64,000 nt of DNA from Pedobacter sp. ISL-64 (GTDB taxonomy: Bacteria > Bacteroidota > Bacteroidia > Sphingobacteriales > Sphingobacteriaceae), in contig NZ_JAGGPU010000005.1 in the NCBI RefSeq assembly GCF_018613605.1, positions 124,001 to 188,000 on the forward strand, in the 5' to 3' direction. Made by a program: the position numbers and the translations under genes. The notes below the pieces were generated by a model. It ran no database searches, was not told the DNA's origin, and was given only the letters and a program-made list of their open reading frames with translations. Of the stretch, positions 16,701-28,465 are shown one piece after another (positions within the stretch are counted from its first letter, which is position 1; every line of letters starts with the position of its first letter).

Positions 16701-17936
16701 AGAAGTATTGTTGTCGGGGTTATTGCGGTAAGTTGTAATCTCGCCAGTTGTTTTGTTTAAACACAACAAGCCTTCCCCATTGGTACCAAACCATAGATTG
16801 CCATAGTTATCTTCTGCAAAACAATTAACATCCTTCTTTATTGGTTTTTTTCCGGCCAGATACTGGTTAGCGGGAAACTTATAAACACTTTTATGATAGA
16901 AACAGATTCCTTTTTTAAAGGTGCCGATCCAGATAATATTATTGTTATCCTTGTACAATGCAGAAATACTGTTATCGCTTAAGCTTCGTGGATCGCTCTC
17001 TTTGTTTAATATATAGGTTAATCGTTTGGTTTTTTTATCCAGGATATTAATCCCCCCGTGATCGGTACCAATCCAAATATTTCCATCTTCCCCTTCAATT
17101 ACGCGGCTTACATTTTTGGAGCTTAAACCTGTATGGTCTTGTTTTTTTCCAAAATAATGAAACTCCCCACTTGCTACGTGGAGATAAAACAGGCCAAAGG
17201 GATTTGGCGCACTAAAAATATAGATATCACCTACAGCATCATGACTGAGGCTGTACACGCTTGTTTGGCCAGAAAAGCGCTCATTCACCGCATTAAACCG
17301 ATGGGTTACCCGATGTTGTTTTAAATCAAACTTATCCAGTACACCATTAGCGTAAATAATCCATACATTACCCTTTAAATCATCAATAAAATCACTTATA
17401 TCATTATTCCTCAGCGCACTAATCTGCTCGCCCTTTAACTCATATTTTAGAGTTGTATTCGTTTTCGAATCATAACAATAAATACCCTGGTTTTGAATGT
17501 TAAAATATAACTTTCCCCGACCATCTGTTTTTACTTCCCGAATGTACCCGCCGGGAATTTTGTATTTCTTAAAATGTTTTTGCTGAAAGCGCTCAAACTT
17601 TTCGCAGGTATGGTCATAAATACTAAAACCTTCGTTTGATTTAATCCACAACTCCTGCTGTGGTCCTTCAAAGATACCGATAACGTTACCATTTGGCAGA
17701 CTTGAACTATCTTTTGAATTGTGCCTGAAAATTTTAAAATCATGCCCGTCGAATCTACTCAGTCCGGACATCGTTCCAAACCACATAAATCCTTTATGAT
17801 CTTTATATATCGCATTTATTTGGTTATCTGATAAACCATTAGTAATATCAATACGGGAAAACCGATAACTATCATCTTGGGCATAAAGCGCATTACACCA
17901 TATCAACGCACAGATCAGGGCTAAAAACCTAAACAT
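13764..17936 (-). CDS. Hybrid two-component system regulator (HTCS) of the PUL
   Basis: A 1390-residue one-protein sensor-regulator. Order: signal peptide (cleavage near LYAQ, residue 20); a periplasmic double propeller of about 14 repeats with recurrent D-x-x-G-x-[ILM]-W-[IF]-G-T motifs (50-700); a Y_Y_Y-type domain (710-790); one membrane helix (about 803-825); HisKA with phospho-acceptor H877 (NLSHEFRTP); HATPase (985-1100); receiver with D1187 (VSDISMPEMSG); and a C-terminal AraC-type helix-turn-helix (1295-1390). HTCS proteins bind an oligosaccharide in the periplasm and switch on the adjacent susCD operon. It lies between the GH42 and GH27 genes on the same strand, 136 bp below GH42. 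The ligand here is presumably a xyloglucan-derived oligosaccharide. Confidence 0.95.
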   Translation of the reverse strand: MFRFLALICALIWCNALYAQDDSYRFSRIDITNGLSDNQINAIYKDHKGFMWFGTMSGLSRFDGHDFKIFRHNSKDSSSLPNGNVIGIFEGPQQELWIKSNEGFSIYDHTCEKFERFQQKHFKKYKIPGGYIREVKTDGRGKLYFNIQNQGIYCYDSKTNTTLKYELKGEQISALRNNDISDFIDDLKGNVWIIYANGVLDKFDLKQHRVTHRFNAVNERFSGQTSVYSLSHDAVGDIYIFSAPNPFGLFYLHVASGEFHYFGKKQDHTGLSSKNVSRVIEGEDGNIWIGTDHGGINILDKKTKRLTYILNKESDPRSLSDNSISALYKDNNNIIWIGTFKKGICFYHKSVYKFPANQYLAGKKPIKKDVNCFAEDNYGNLWFGTNGEGLLCLNKTTGEITTYRNNPDNNTSLSSDIVVSLEIDHEGILWIGTYLGGLDAFDGKNFRHFKPSRDPASLSDNRIYALLEDSYNRLWVGTLNGGLDLLDRQTGTFKHFNPNVKNTLNSFVVSCLYEDRNKNIWIGTTGGVNIFDHKSATFKYLTSKSTDSNSLILNDVSSILQDVRGWMWIGTKEGISIYDPVTGIFNNLNETVGLPEDMVFELLEDEDHHIWYSSRKGLYKISVIPNGKKYQFRYSKYSQSDGLESTQFNINAAGKTKAGELIFGGPSGFNVFKASEIKNSKFPAALVMTDLEVFYHKVRVGEPINGHIVLPEAITSLKNLNLTYKENIFSIQFALLNYFNPSKIIYKYNLEGFDKRWLTVSSELRKATFTNLDPGKYILHVRAFYENDSAPIAESQLNITISPPFWRTIWAYILYLAIIGFALLYIRSRGINKLKQEFALAQERAEAKQLREQDRKEAERLRELDLLKIKFLTNLSHEFRTPISLILAPVDKLLIAAKENERYGQLAMIKRNARRLLNMVNQLLDFRKMEEQELRLNNTEGEVVSFIKDATDSFYDLAERKQIKLTFASPIESLYAYFDQDKVERIIFNLLSNAFKFTPPGGKVDVMLHKRLNKTEDGKILLELKIQDSGIGIPADKQAQIFDRFFQHETSASILNQGSGIGLSITKEFVKMQGGEIAVESEPGQGTCFTLQLLLSPVVEEDLVRSSAEDLSVQYDIDDKEKTGKEPADKHVTTKNVPVILLVEDNEDFRFYLKDNLSIYYKIVEASNGKEGWQKALALHPHLIVSDISMPEMSGTELCTKLKSDERTKHIPIILLTALTAEEEQLKGLETGANDYMTKPFNFEILHSKIKNLLTLHQTFKKTYSRQVSMASPEMEIESDDVKFLNTALLYIEDNLHKPQLSVEDLSKHMMISRVSLYRRCLRVTGKTPVDFIRSVKLEKAAVLLEKSSKTISEICYMVGFSTPNYFAKAFREKYQLLPSEYRAKKKDSD

Positions 17937-18072
17937 ATTTTTTTATTAAATCGGGTATGTCTATTTAGAAGGAATTACTTACAACTAAAAACACAAGTTC
18001 ATAATCGTTTGGTTAACGTTAATATTGCTAATTTACAATAAAATCGGGGATATACTTAGCATTCCTGCATGT

Positions 18073-20157
18073 TTATTCGGTCCAAACCAGTATACCTGCC
18101 GGCCCCAGGGTTTTCTTTCCGATAATAAGCTGTGCAGTTTTAGGGAGATTAAAAGTATAATCAGTTGAAGAATAATTAACAGCGATATAATATCCATCTC
18201 TCCAATATACGTAAATCCCTTTGGGATAATTTTCAGTTGTAGCTCCTCCATCGGTGTAAGTGCGGGCTAAAATATCTTTTTCCAATTCAAAATCTGCTGT
18301 AGCCACCCCGATATAAGTTACTTCTCCTTTGCCAATTTTATGCTTCACTACAGCTGATTTACCTTTGTAAAACTGGTCCTGATAAGTGCCGATAACCGCT
18401 GAATTTTCTCCAGTCTGAAGCAGGTCTGCCCAACTGTTCCAGTTGTAATGCTTTGAACCGATCTGAACGTCACCTTTGGCATGCCCCGAAAGCATGTCTG
18501 TCGCCAGGATTTCAGCCCCGATAAGACCAGCTATTGGCGCAGCAGTTTTGCCCTCCCAGAAATGCCCCATCCTATTTTTGGTTGCGGTACGGCAGGTGAT
18601 AATTAAGTGCCCTCCGCTAGCAACGTAGTTCTCCCACTTTTTAACCAAAGCAGCATCTGCCATTTCATAGGCAGGTACAATTACAACCTTATATTTAGAA
18701 AAATCAGTTTTTTCATTGATGATATCGACCGGAGCTCCCAGCGATTTTGCGATCTCCATAAATTTAACGGGATAACCCCAGGTATCCCATTGGTTGGTTT
18801 GCTTTTGCCTGTCGATGGTCCAGTAATTTTCCAGGTTCCAGAGAATGGCTGTAGATCGCCCTGCCAGTTTTTCGGGCATTGCTGTACCAGGTTTATATAA
18901 TTTACGTAATAACTTAATCTCTTTATTAAACTGAATATAATCCTCTCCCCCTTGTGAAGGTGTTACACCATCAGTTTGTATAACGCCCGAATGGTATTGT
19001 TCTGCACTATATAATATCTGTCTGAAACGGTAAGAACAGGCCAGTTTCCCGCCTGCGGCAAAGGTATGGTATAACCACATGCGCACTGTTCCGGGTAAAA
19101 GCAGCGGATTATAGTTTCCCCAGTTTACAGGGCCGGGTTGAATCTCCATCACTCCTGACATTCCTCCTAACTGTTGATAGTATGCTGATGCAAATAATAA
19201 TACCCGGCTATCACCCAGCCTGAAGCCAAGCTCGCCGATATTATCGCTACCTCCGTTAGGATAGGCTGTGTATGCTGCAAAATCAACTTTTTTCGTTCTG
19301 CCAGGATCAGCCCCGGTAGAAACAGCAGTGTAGTTGGTGGTAATGTATTGTACTTTCGAAATGTTTTCTCTTAACAGCCCGGCCTGGAAATCAAGAAAAT
19401 CTGCCTGTGCATCGGCGCAATAGCGTTTAAAATCGAGCAATGCATGTGGGTTATTCCCCCACCATCCCACCAGGTTGGTATTGTGGATCATAACCTGGTC
19501 AAAATTGTTATACCATTGACTCCAGAAAGCTGTTCCCCAGGCGTCGTTTAAGGCGTTAATCGTTTTATATTTGTTTTTTAACCAGTTTCTGAATGCTTGC
19601 TGCGATGACGGACTATAATCGGGTTTGGCATCCGGCTCATTATCAAGCTGCCATCCTGTTACCTGACTATTCTTCCCATAACGTTTTCCCATTTCACGAA
19701 CTATTTTTCCAACAAACAAGCGGTATTTCTGATTAACAATTGATGCCAATCCGCGTGTACCATGCTCAGCACGGATATAGTGCCCATCCATAATAAAAGT
19801 CTCGGGGTAATTTACGCGCATCCATGCTGGTGTTGTTGCCGATGGGGTACACATCACAACTTTAAGCTTATATTTTGAACATAAACCTACCACCTTATCG
19901 AGCCAGGCAAAATCAAACCGCCCTTCTTCTGGTTCCATTTTAAACCAGGCAAATTCTGCAAGGTGCACAAACTCGTAACCCATATCCGAAATCTTTTTGA
20001 TATCCCGCTCCCATTGGCTTTCTTTCCAGTGTTCGGGATAATAGTATATTCCTGTGGTGATCAGGTCTTTTTCAGGAAAATATGGATTGGCATTTTGAGA
20101 TTTCGCGGTAGTTCCGTAGATCACAATTAACATAAATGCCATTAAATACTTCTTCAT
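18073..20157 (-). CDS. GH42 beta-galactosidase, secreted
   Basis: A 694-residue exported enzyme (signal peptide to about AKSQ, residue 21) expected to remove beta-galactose from side chains. The GH42 start motif YYPEHW, acid/base E174 in QLDNEPDAK and nucleophile E338 in GVMEIQPGPVNW are all present. A trimerisation-type Rossmann-like domain (about 410-600; VVIVPAYEMAD, HLIITCRTATKNRMG) and a small beta C-terminal domain follow. Length is normal for the family. Most GH42 enzymes are cytosolic, so the signal peptide marks this as a periplasmic form working with the GH2 two genes upstream. Confidence 0.9.
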   Translation of the reverse strand: MKKYLMAFMLIVIYGTTAKSQNANPYFPEKDLITTGIYYYPEHWKESQWERDIKKISDMGYEFVHLAEFAWFKMEPEEGRFDFAWLDKVVGLCSKYKLKVVMCTPSATTPAWMRVNYPETFIMDGHYIRAEHGTRGLASIVNQKYRLFVGKIVREMGKRYGKNSQVTGWQLDNEPDAKPDYSPSSQQAFRNWLKNKYKTINALNDAWGTAFWSQWYNNFDQVMIHNTNLVGWWGNNPHALLDFKRYCADAQADFLDFQAGLLRENISKVQYITTNYTAVSTGADPGRTKKVDFAAYTAYPNGGSDNIGELGFRLGDSRVLLFASAYYQQLGGMSGVMEIQPGPVNWGNYNPLLLPGTVRMWLYHTFAAGGKLACSYRFRQILYSAEQYHSGVIQTDGVTPSQGGEDYIQFNKEIKLLRKLYKPGTAMPEKLAGRSTAILWNLENYWTIDRQKQTNQWDTWGYPVKFMEIAKSLGAPVDIINEKTDFSKYKVVIVPAYEMADAALVKKWENYVASGGHLIITCRTATKNRMGHFWEGKTAAPIAGLIGAEILATDMLSGHAKGDVQIGSKHYNWNSWADLLQTGENSAVIGTYQDQFYKGKSAVVKHKIGKGEVTYIGVATADFELEKDILARTYTDGGATTENYPKGIYVYWRDGYYIAVNYSSTDYTFNLPKTAQLIIGKKTLGPAGILVWTE

Positions 20158-20230
20158 AATTTTATGTTTGTTATTTTTTTACTTTAAAGAATCAAACGAT
20201 TAGTAACTTGTTTAATCCATCAGTTAACCT

Positions 20231-22211
<1,981 letters not shown>

Positions 22212-24752
22212 TTACTCCTGCTCAACGGTTTTAATGGTTAAAATTTGCGCGAGTAAATCAGGCGAGGTAACCGTTAGTTTGATATTGCCAGCTTCATGTT
22301 TGCTCTTTATCACAACTAAAGCCTTACCTTTCCATGCCTTACGCGCATTACCCACATACTGTTCAAAATCTTTCAGATCAGCATTATCCACTCCTGCAAT
22401 TACGCCTGGGCCTTCGATCTTGAAATGCAAACGGTTGGTAGCATTAGGCTGAACTGTTCCCTCTTTATCGGTTAGCTCGATCGTGATGTACGATAAATCC
22501 TGCCCGTTGGCCAAGATCTCTTTCCTGTCTGCCCTTAGATTTATTTTTGCAGCATCGCCAGCAGTTTTCAGGATGGCTGATCCCGTTTCTTTATCATCTT
22601 CTACCCCTACAGCTTTAATCAAACCCGCAGCATACGGCACCTGAAAAGTAGCTTTAAACTGTTGTTCGCGTGCAGTTGCCTGTTCACCGATCAGTTTCTC
22701 ATTAAGGTAAAGCCTCACTTTCGGATATTTGGAATACACTTCAACCTGAACTGTTTTTCCTTCAAAACCTGGCCATGTCCAGCTTTCCCATGTTGGCCAT
22801 ACCGACCACCAGGTTTCTTTGATTTCTAAAGGTTCAGGAGCAGGTTCACGAACGGCCATATAGAGTTTTTCGTTATTATTGTACAACATGCTTCGGTAAT
22901 GGGAAATAGGTTTTCTCCATCCGGTCAGATCGATATCACCACAATAAGCGCCATGCCATGGAAAAAAATTATTTTCCCAGTGTTCACCAGGTGTATCCCC
23001 GGAATAATACCAACGACCGATGCCTGACTCGCCCAGATAATCCATCGCTGTCCAAACAAAATCACCGATTACGTAATTGTTTTCCTGTACCAGTTTCCAA
23101 TTATTAAAAGCATCTTTCGGATAGGATTCGGTCTGAACGATGATACGGGAAGGCACTCTTTTATGATCGTCTGGCGCAGTATGCAGGTTGTAATTATAAC
23201 CGGCAATATCGTGTACACCTATCAAAGAATCCAGGTTTTCCCATTTGTTTAAATTCACAACTGCAGAAGTTACAGGCCTTGTAGTGTCTATTTTTTTTAC
23301 TTCCTGCAAAAGCATTTTAGCCGTTTCAACAGCCTCGGGTTTCCCCCGTTCTACAATTTCATTACCTATGCTCCACATGAAAACCGAAGGGTGGTTGCGA
23401 TCTCTCAAAATCATTGCCTGCAAATCTTTTTTCCACCACTGGTTGAAATATTTTGCATAATCGTTACTATTTTTTCCAATTTTCCAGCAGTCGAAAGATT
23501 CATCCATTACGAGAAGACCTAGTCTGTCGCATGCTTCAAGAAATGCTTCGGAAGGTGGATTGTGAGAAGTTCTCACCGCATTGAACCCACCGGCTTTGAG
23601 CAGTTCAACTTTACGCTCTTCGGCACGGTCAAAAGCAGCAGCGCCCAGGCAGCCATTATCATGATGCACGCAACCGCCGTTTATTTTTACTGTTTTCCCA
23701 TTCAATTGAAACCCATTTTCGGTAGTAAATTTTAGGGAACGGATACCAAAATTGGTTTTTGTACCGTCCAGTACTTTTTTATCTTTTACTACCTGAACTT
23801 GCGCCTGATATAAATACGGTGTTTCAGGTGTCCAGAGCATAGGATCTGGCACCTGTATGGTCTGGCTGATTTCCTTTTCGCTATTAGCAGGAAGTACAAC
23901 TTCCATCTGGCCATTACCAGTATTTTTAGAATTTTTATTCCAAAGAAGGGTTTTTACGGTAATTTTCCGGGCAGATGCTGTTTCGTTTTTCACCTTGGTT
24001 TTCACCAGTACAGTTGCTTTTTTTGAAGATACGTCAGGAGTTGAAATATCAACACCCCAATGTGCAACATGTATAGGATCGGTAACCATCATCCAAACAT
24101 GGCGATAGATTCCCGAACCACTGTACCAGCGACTGTTCATCTGTTGTGAATTATCAACACGTACGGCAATAACATTCTCTTTTCCGAAATTCAGGTAAGG
24201 TGTAAGGTCATAACTGAACGAGGTGTAACCATAAGGATATACACCCAGCGATTTTCCGTTGATAAAAACTTCGGAATTCATATAAATACCTTCAAAATAA
24301 ATAGCTGTTTTTCTTACCTTCCAGCTATCAGGCACCTGAAAGGTTTTTCGATACCAGCCCATCCCTGACGGAAAAAATCCGCCACCTCCGCCTGCAGCAT
24401 TTTTAGGATGAGTTTTTCCTTCGATACTCCAATCGTGCGGCAGATCAAGTTTACGCCAACCTGAATCATTAAAATCCTTTGCTGTAGCTTCTGGCGTATC
24501 ACCTAAAAAAAATTTCCAGTTATAATCAAATAACTGTATGCGCTCGCCATTATCCTTACCCTGAGCATTTCCCAGCGTGCAGTTTACAAAAACCAAAAAC
24601 AGCATGGTTAAAATCCCAGGAGATAAGCTGATATCATTCCGGGTATTATTCTTACTAAAATTGTTTCTATACAGGATCCTTGATCTCCTGCCAATTATTG
24701 GCGTTCTAAATATTTGGCACATAAAAAATGCTAATGTTTTATCATTTATCAT
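22212..24752 (-). CDS. GH2 beta-galactosidase
   Basis: Large exported GH2 enzyme. It has the sugar-binding N-terminal domain (LPHDWSIEG, GWYRKTF), Ig-like domain, TIM barrel with acid/base E465 (SIGNEIVERG) and nucleophile E542 (VQTESYPKD), and C-terminal Ig-like/DUF4982-type domains. INGGCVHHDNGCLG and RTSHNPPS are typical barrel-entry motifs. The start is uncertain: the frame opens at 24752, but the hydrophobic export segment (GILTMLFLVFVNCTLGNAQ) comes only at residues 46-64, so a later start or an unusual long N-region is possible. It lies 38 bp after the GH43 gene. Likely role: removing beta-galactose from xyloglucan side chains, as GH2 does in the B. ovatus xyloglucan locus. Confidence 0.88.
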   Translation of the reverse strand: MINDKTLAFFMCQIFRTPIIGRRSRILYRNNFSKNNTRNDISLSPGILTMLFLVFVNCTLGNAQGKDNGERIQLFDYNWKFFLGDTPEATAKDFNDSGWRKLDLPHDWSIEGKTHPKNAAGGGGGFFPSGMGWYRKTFQVPDSWKVRKTAIYFEGIYMNSEVFINGKSLGVYPYGYTSFSYDLTPYLNFGKENVIAVRVDNSQQMNSRWYSGSGIYRHVWMMVTDPIHVAHWGVDISTPDVSSKKATVLVKTKVKNETASARKITVKTLLWNKNSKNTGNGQMEVVLPANSEKEISQTIQVPDPMLWTPETPYLYQAQVQVVKDKKVLDGTKTNFGIRSLKFTTENGFQLNGKTVKINGGCVHHDNGCLGAAAFDRAEERKVELLKAGGFNAVRTSHNPPSEAFLEACDRLGLLVMDESFDCWKIGKNSNDYAKYFNQWWKKDLQAMILRDRNHPSVFMWSIGNEIVERGKPEAVETAKMLLQEVKKIDTTRPVTSAVVNLNKWENLDSLIGVHDIAGYNYNLHTAPDDHKRVPSRIIVQTESYPKDAFNNWKLVQENNYVIGDFVWTAMDYLGESGIGRWYYSGDTPGEHWENNFFPWHGAYCGDIDLTGWRKPISHYRSMLYNNNEKLYMAVREPAPEPLEIKETWWSVWPTWESWTWPGFEGKTVQVEVYSKYPKVRLYLNEKLIGEQATAREQQFKATFQVPYAAGLIKAVGVEDDKETGSAILKTAGDAAKINLRADRKEILANGQDLSYITIELTDKEGTVQPNATNRLHFKIEGPGVIAGVDNADLKDFEQYVGNARKAWKGKALVVIKSKHEAGNIKLTVTSPDLLAQILTIKTVEQE

Positions 24753-24790
24753 CGAATTCAGAATTGCTGTCTGGCAGGTGCCTAAACACC

Positions 24791-26302
24791 CTATTTTACC
24801 GGGGTATATTTAAAATTTTTAAACGTTACCTTTCCTTCTCCTATTGAGCAAAGGCCGATCCGTAAGCTCAAAAATCCGCTAAGTACATTATGGTGCATGC
24901 CCGAAACCTCAAAGGAATTTTCAATTTTGTTCCATTTCACACCATCTTTACTGTAATAGAGATCTACCGTGTTTTCTATATTTTTGAGACGTAGGAACAC
25001 ATGGTTGTTCACTACATTTTTTTCAGCCGGAGCTCGCCAGCCACGCAAATCGGCAACGATGTCTTCATTGTTGGCAAGTATCCCGGAAGATGCAGTGCTG
25101 TTATAAAAAAGAGCCAGCCCGGCAGTTGCTTTTCCTTCAATTAATACCTCAACATCAACGGTGTAGGAATGGTCTTCGGGGATGCATAATAAGGGAGAAC
25201 TATTGCCTATAGCATTTCCTTTTGCTTTTACTGACAAGCTGTTATTGGCCAATTTAAACCTGTTGGTATCCAGTTCTTCAAAGAATTGCCATTGAGATTT
25301 TAACTTATTACCTGCAAAATTGTCGTTCAAGTTAAAATTGGTTTTTGAGGGGGTTAAATCCGGCTTTTTAATCGGTTTACTGTCGATTACACCTGTGGGT
25401 ACTTTGTACCAGCCGTCTTTTGTCCATTCTATGGGCAGCAGCATGGTTTGGCGGCCTTTATTGTAAAAATCTTTTTCATAAGCGTGAAACACCATCCACC
25501 AGTTTCCTTTTACATCATCGATTATGGTAGCATGCCCTTTTGATCTCCATTTTTCAGATTTTTCTGTTGTTCTGACAATCGGGTTATAAGGTGAATTTTC
25601 CCATGGGCCTAACAGCGATTTTGACCTTGCAGATACGACCATGTGACCGGTTATCGGGCCTGCTGTTCCGCCTTCGGCCACAGTAATATAGTAATATTCT
25701 CCCCTTTTTATCAATTTAGGGCCCTCCAGGCAAAAACACTCAATAGACCAGTTTCTAGGGATGGGCCAGCCTTTGTATGAACTCTTTTGGTTTCCTGTGG
25801 TGGAAAGGCCATCATCAGATAAAGGCACAAATCCTCCGTCGCTGAAGAATAAATACCTTTTGCCCTGCTCATCTGTAATGTGTCCGGGGTCGATGTTGCC
25901 GATTTTCAGGTCAACCGGTTCACTCCATTGACCACCGATCGAATCTGCGGTTACCACATAATTGGTACCGTTTGCTGGGAAATAGATATAAAACTTATTT
26001 TTATACTTCACCAGATCGGGTGCATACACCGAACCCACTTTTTTGTGCAAAGCGTGAGCTAGGGGTTTCCAGTTGATCAGATCTTTTGAATGCCAGATCA
26101 ATAAACCTGGATAATATTCGAAAGATGAATGGACCATGTAATAATTGTCCCCATCGCGTAATATACTAGGGTCGGGATAATCCCCCGCGAAAATTGGATT
26201 CGTATAGAAGCCCGGCGTCTTCGGGTTCTGAGCTACCTGGTATTGCGCTGTTGCGCAAATGCTAAACTGCAGCAAAAAAATTGTGATTATAAATTTATTC
26301 AT
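24791..26302 (-). CDS. GH43 beta-xylosidase/arabinofuranosidase with C-terminal beta-sandwich
   Basis: A 503-residue exported enzyme (signal peptide to ATAQ, residue 19). The five-bladed GH43 domain runs to about 310: catalytic-base region FAGDYPDPSILRDGDNYYMV, pKa-modulator region IDPGHITDEQGKRYLFF, and acid region CLEGPKL. A concanavalin-like C-terminal domain (345-503) is typical of the xylosidase/arabinofuranosidase branches. It probably trims arabinose or xylose from oligosaccharides in the periplasm. It sits between the CE20-like and GH2 genes with 38-54-bp gaps, so it is operonic. Confidence 0.88.
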   Translation of the reverse strand: MNKFIITIFLLQFSICATAQYQVAQNPKTPGFYTNPIFAGDYPDPSILRDGDNYYMVHSSFEYYPGLLIWHSKDLINWKPLAHALHKKVGSVYAPDLVKYKNKFYIYFPANGTNYVVTADSIGGQWSEPVDLKIGNIDPGHITDEQGKRYLFFSDGGFVPLSDDGLSTTGNQKSSYKGWPIPRNWSIECFCLEGPKLIKRGEYYYITVAEGGTAGPITGHMVVSARSKSLLGPWENSPYNPIVRTTEKSEKWRSKGHATIIDDVKGNWWMVFHAYEKDFYNKGRQTMLLPIEWTKDGWYKVPTGVIDSKPIKKPDLTPSKTNFNLNDNFAGNKLKSQWQFFEELDTNRFKLANNSLSVKAKGNAIGNSSPLLCIPEDHSYTVDVEVLIEGKATAGLALFYNSTASSGILANNEDIVADLRGWRAPAEKNVVNNHVFLRLKNIENTVDLYYSKDGVKWNKIENSFEVSGMHHNVLSGFLSLRIGLCSIGEGKVTFKNFKYTPVK

Positions 26303-26356
26303 ATATTTTATGTGGTAAAAAGTATTGTTAACCTGTTATTATAGGCTGATGATTTA

Positions 26357-28309
26357 TTATTTTTGTGTAATTCCTTTCCAATTATCTGTTCTGAAAGGGA
26401 TGGCAGGCAAACCTTCAGCATTTATCAGGTTACATTCTGGATTATCAGCCCAGGCATAACGTACAGCTTGCGGATCCCGCACCTGATCAGCATAAACCAC
26501 CACATATTTTCCCTTTATGGTGGCTTTAGCCCAGTAAAACTGTTGATCATTACCCGCTATCGAGAACCCTGTTATTTCTTTGGCATCTTTGGTTTGAAGG
26601 CCAGCTGAAATATTGGCAAAACTGATGTAGATACGGTTTGCTTCTTTCCGGTAACTTTTATACAAAGGCCCCGATGCTGTGAGGTTTTGTTTATACACCA
26701 GTTTATTGGCATTTAATGCCAGGCGTCGGCCAACCTCCTGTTTGTTCACTGGATGGATATTATCTGCTTCACCGATATCGATGATACAGGCCATACCAGT
26801 ATTGGGTTGCGATAATGTTAACGTTTGAGCTTCCCTTAATTCGGCCCATTCACTTTCGAAAGGAAGCGGCTTTGTTTTTTTGAAATTTGCAAGCTGAACA
26901 TACAGAAATGGCAGATCGCCTTGTTTCCAACGTTTTCGCCAGTCGTCAATCAGCATGGGAAATAACTTTCGGTAGTTATAGGCCTCGGCCCCATTGGCTT
27001 CTCCCTGATACCAGAGAAATCCTTTGATACCAAAAGGAATAACCGGATTGATCATTGCATTGAACAGCAATGAGGGATAATTTTGATAATTCTTTATTTT
27101 GGGCAAGCCTGGTTCAAGGTCTTTTTGATACCGCCATATTCCGGCTAAGGAAACTTTAACAGTACCATCAGTGATATTAATTCCCTCTGTAGGAGGATTT
27201 AAGCCACCGCCACCCCATAACATTGCTATCCTGAGGCTAATCGTATTTTCGCCTTTTCTAATTAATTTAGCTGGAATAGTATAGGATTGTTTCGGATCAC
27301 TGTTCCATATGGTTTTACAGATTTCTTCGCCATTGAAATACATCGAATAGTTTATCTCCGGGTGCCCGAGATGCAGGGTTAAATCTTTTCCGAAAAAGGA
27401 TTCGGGCAAGATTATCTTTTTACGCAGCCATACCATCCCTTCATAAGGCCCGATGCCAAAATCTTTGATCAGTCGGGGCATTTCTACAGTGGGCCAGCCA
27501 GAATCATCATATCCGGTTGCTGGTATTGTTTTATCTGTATTATTTTGCGGATGATATACGATATCCCAGAAACGGATCAGACTAAGGCTATCATTTACAA
27601 AACTTTGTTCACTTAACGTATCGTTGGCAGCGATATTTGTTTTGGTAATCGGCGAAGTTAGCAATTGCTCCCGGCTTGTCCACGATTCTATAGGCGTGCC
27701 TCCCCAGGTGCTTTGGATAATACCAATGGGAACATGCTGACCACGATGTATTTTTCGGGAAAAATAATAGGCAACAGCCGAAAACTGCGGCACATTTACA
27801 GGATTACAAACTGCCCATGTTCCCCCAGGGATATTGTACTGTGGTGTTAATTTCTTATCGTGCCCTACCTGAAGGAAACGTATTTGTGAAAAATCGGCAT
27901 TTGCAATTTCCTTAGTAGCATCCTGAGACTGCTGTACCGACCATTCCATATTGGATTGCCCGGAAGCCAGCCATACATCGCCGATAAGGATTCCTTTCAG
28001 TTTAATTTCGGCATTTGGTTTTCCTACTTCAGAAATGCTGAGCTCGTATGGGCCCCCTGCTTTTAATACCGGAAAGAGAAGTTTCCATTGCCCTGCATGA
28101 TCTGCTATTGCAGTTGCTCTGAATTTCCCAAGTGCTGCTATGATATGCTGCCCAGGTGCAGCGCTTCCCCAAACGGGAATTTTAATACCTCGCTGTAAAA
28201 CCATGCTATCTCCAAACACTTTTGGCAGTGTAATCTGAGCATGCCCCTCATGGATAAAAAAGAACAGCATAAAAAATATAAACCAGGCTTGTATCTGTAT
28301 TCTCATCAT
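26357..28309 (-). CDS. Sialate-O-acetylesterase-like carbohydrate acetylesterase (CE20-like)
   Basis: A 650-residue secreted SGNH-type esterase. After the signal peptide (cleavage near GHAQ, residue 25) it has the opening DSMVLQRGIKIPVWG, the nucleophile S119 in ASGQSNMEW, QSTWGGTPIESW, a jelly-roll insert (about 235-385), GFLWYQGEANG, and the catalytic Asp/His pair in DIGEADNIHPVNKQ. This is the architecture of the sialate O-acetylesterase family. A related family (CE20) includes a xyloglucan acetylesterase from a Xanthomonas PUL, and sialic acid genes are absent here, so removal of acetyl groups from xyloglucan galactose is the more likely role. The specificity is inferred from context. Confidence 0.82.
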   Translation of the reverse strand: MMRIQIQAWFIFFMLFFFIHEGHAQITLPKVFGDSMVLQRGIKIPVWGSAAPGQHIIAALGKFRATAIADHAGQWKLLFPVLKAGGPYELSISEVGKPNAEIKLKGILIGDVWLASGQSNMEWSVQQSQDATKEIANADFSQIRFLQVGHDKKLTPQYNIPGGTWAVCNPVNVPQFSAVAYYFSRKIHRGQHVPIGIIQSTWGGTPIESWTSREQLLTSPITKTNIAANDTLSEQSFVNDSLSLIRFWDIVYHPQNNTDKTIPATGYDDSGWPTVEMPRLIKDFGIGPYEGMVWLRKKIILPESFFGKDLTLHLGHPEINYSMYFNGEEICKTIWNSDPKQSYTIPAKLIRKGENTISLRIAMLWGGGGLNPPTEGINITDGTVKVSLAGIWRYQKDLEPGLPKIKNYQNYPSLLFNAMINPVIPFGIKGFLWYQGEANGAEAYNYRKLFPMLIDDWRKRWKQGDLPFLYVQLANFKKTKPLPFESEWAELREAQTLTLSQPNTGMACIIDIGEADNIHPVNKQEVGRRLALNANKLVYKQNLTASGPLYKSYRKEANRIYISFANISAGLQTKDAKEITGFSIAGNDQQFYWAKATIKGKYVVVYADQVRDPQAVRYAWADNPECNLINAEGLPAIPFRTDNWKGITQK

Positions 28310-28402
28310 TTGTGTGTATTGTTATTCTCTCGGAGATGGAGGTTTTCCATCCATCAATAGCTAAGCTTCCATTTAACCGAGAGATCTTCTATATTTACCA
28401 AA

Positions 28403-28434
28403 ATCTACGATCCATAAAAGAACCGTAGATTTAC
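28403..28434. terminator. Stem-loop after the second GH5 gene
   Basis: AAATCTACG and CGTAGATTT are exact inverted copies with a 14-base loop, 32 bp beyond the GH5 stop. The T-run is weak, so it may be a processing or stability hairpin within the operon and not a full stop. Confidence 0.4.
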
Positions 28435-28465
28435 TTACTTTTTACGGTATAAACCGCATTTGCTT

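Noticed and set aside
26357-28309. Sialic acid catabolism role for the sialate O-acetylesterase-like gene
   Set aside because: No sialidase, aldolase or sialic acid transporter is present; the PUL context favours hemicellulose acetyl groups.
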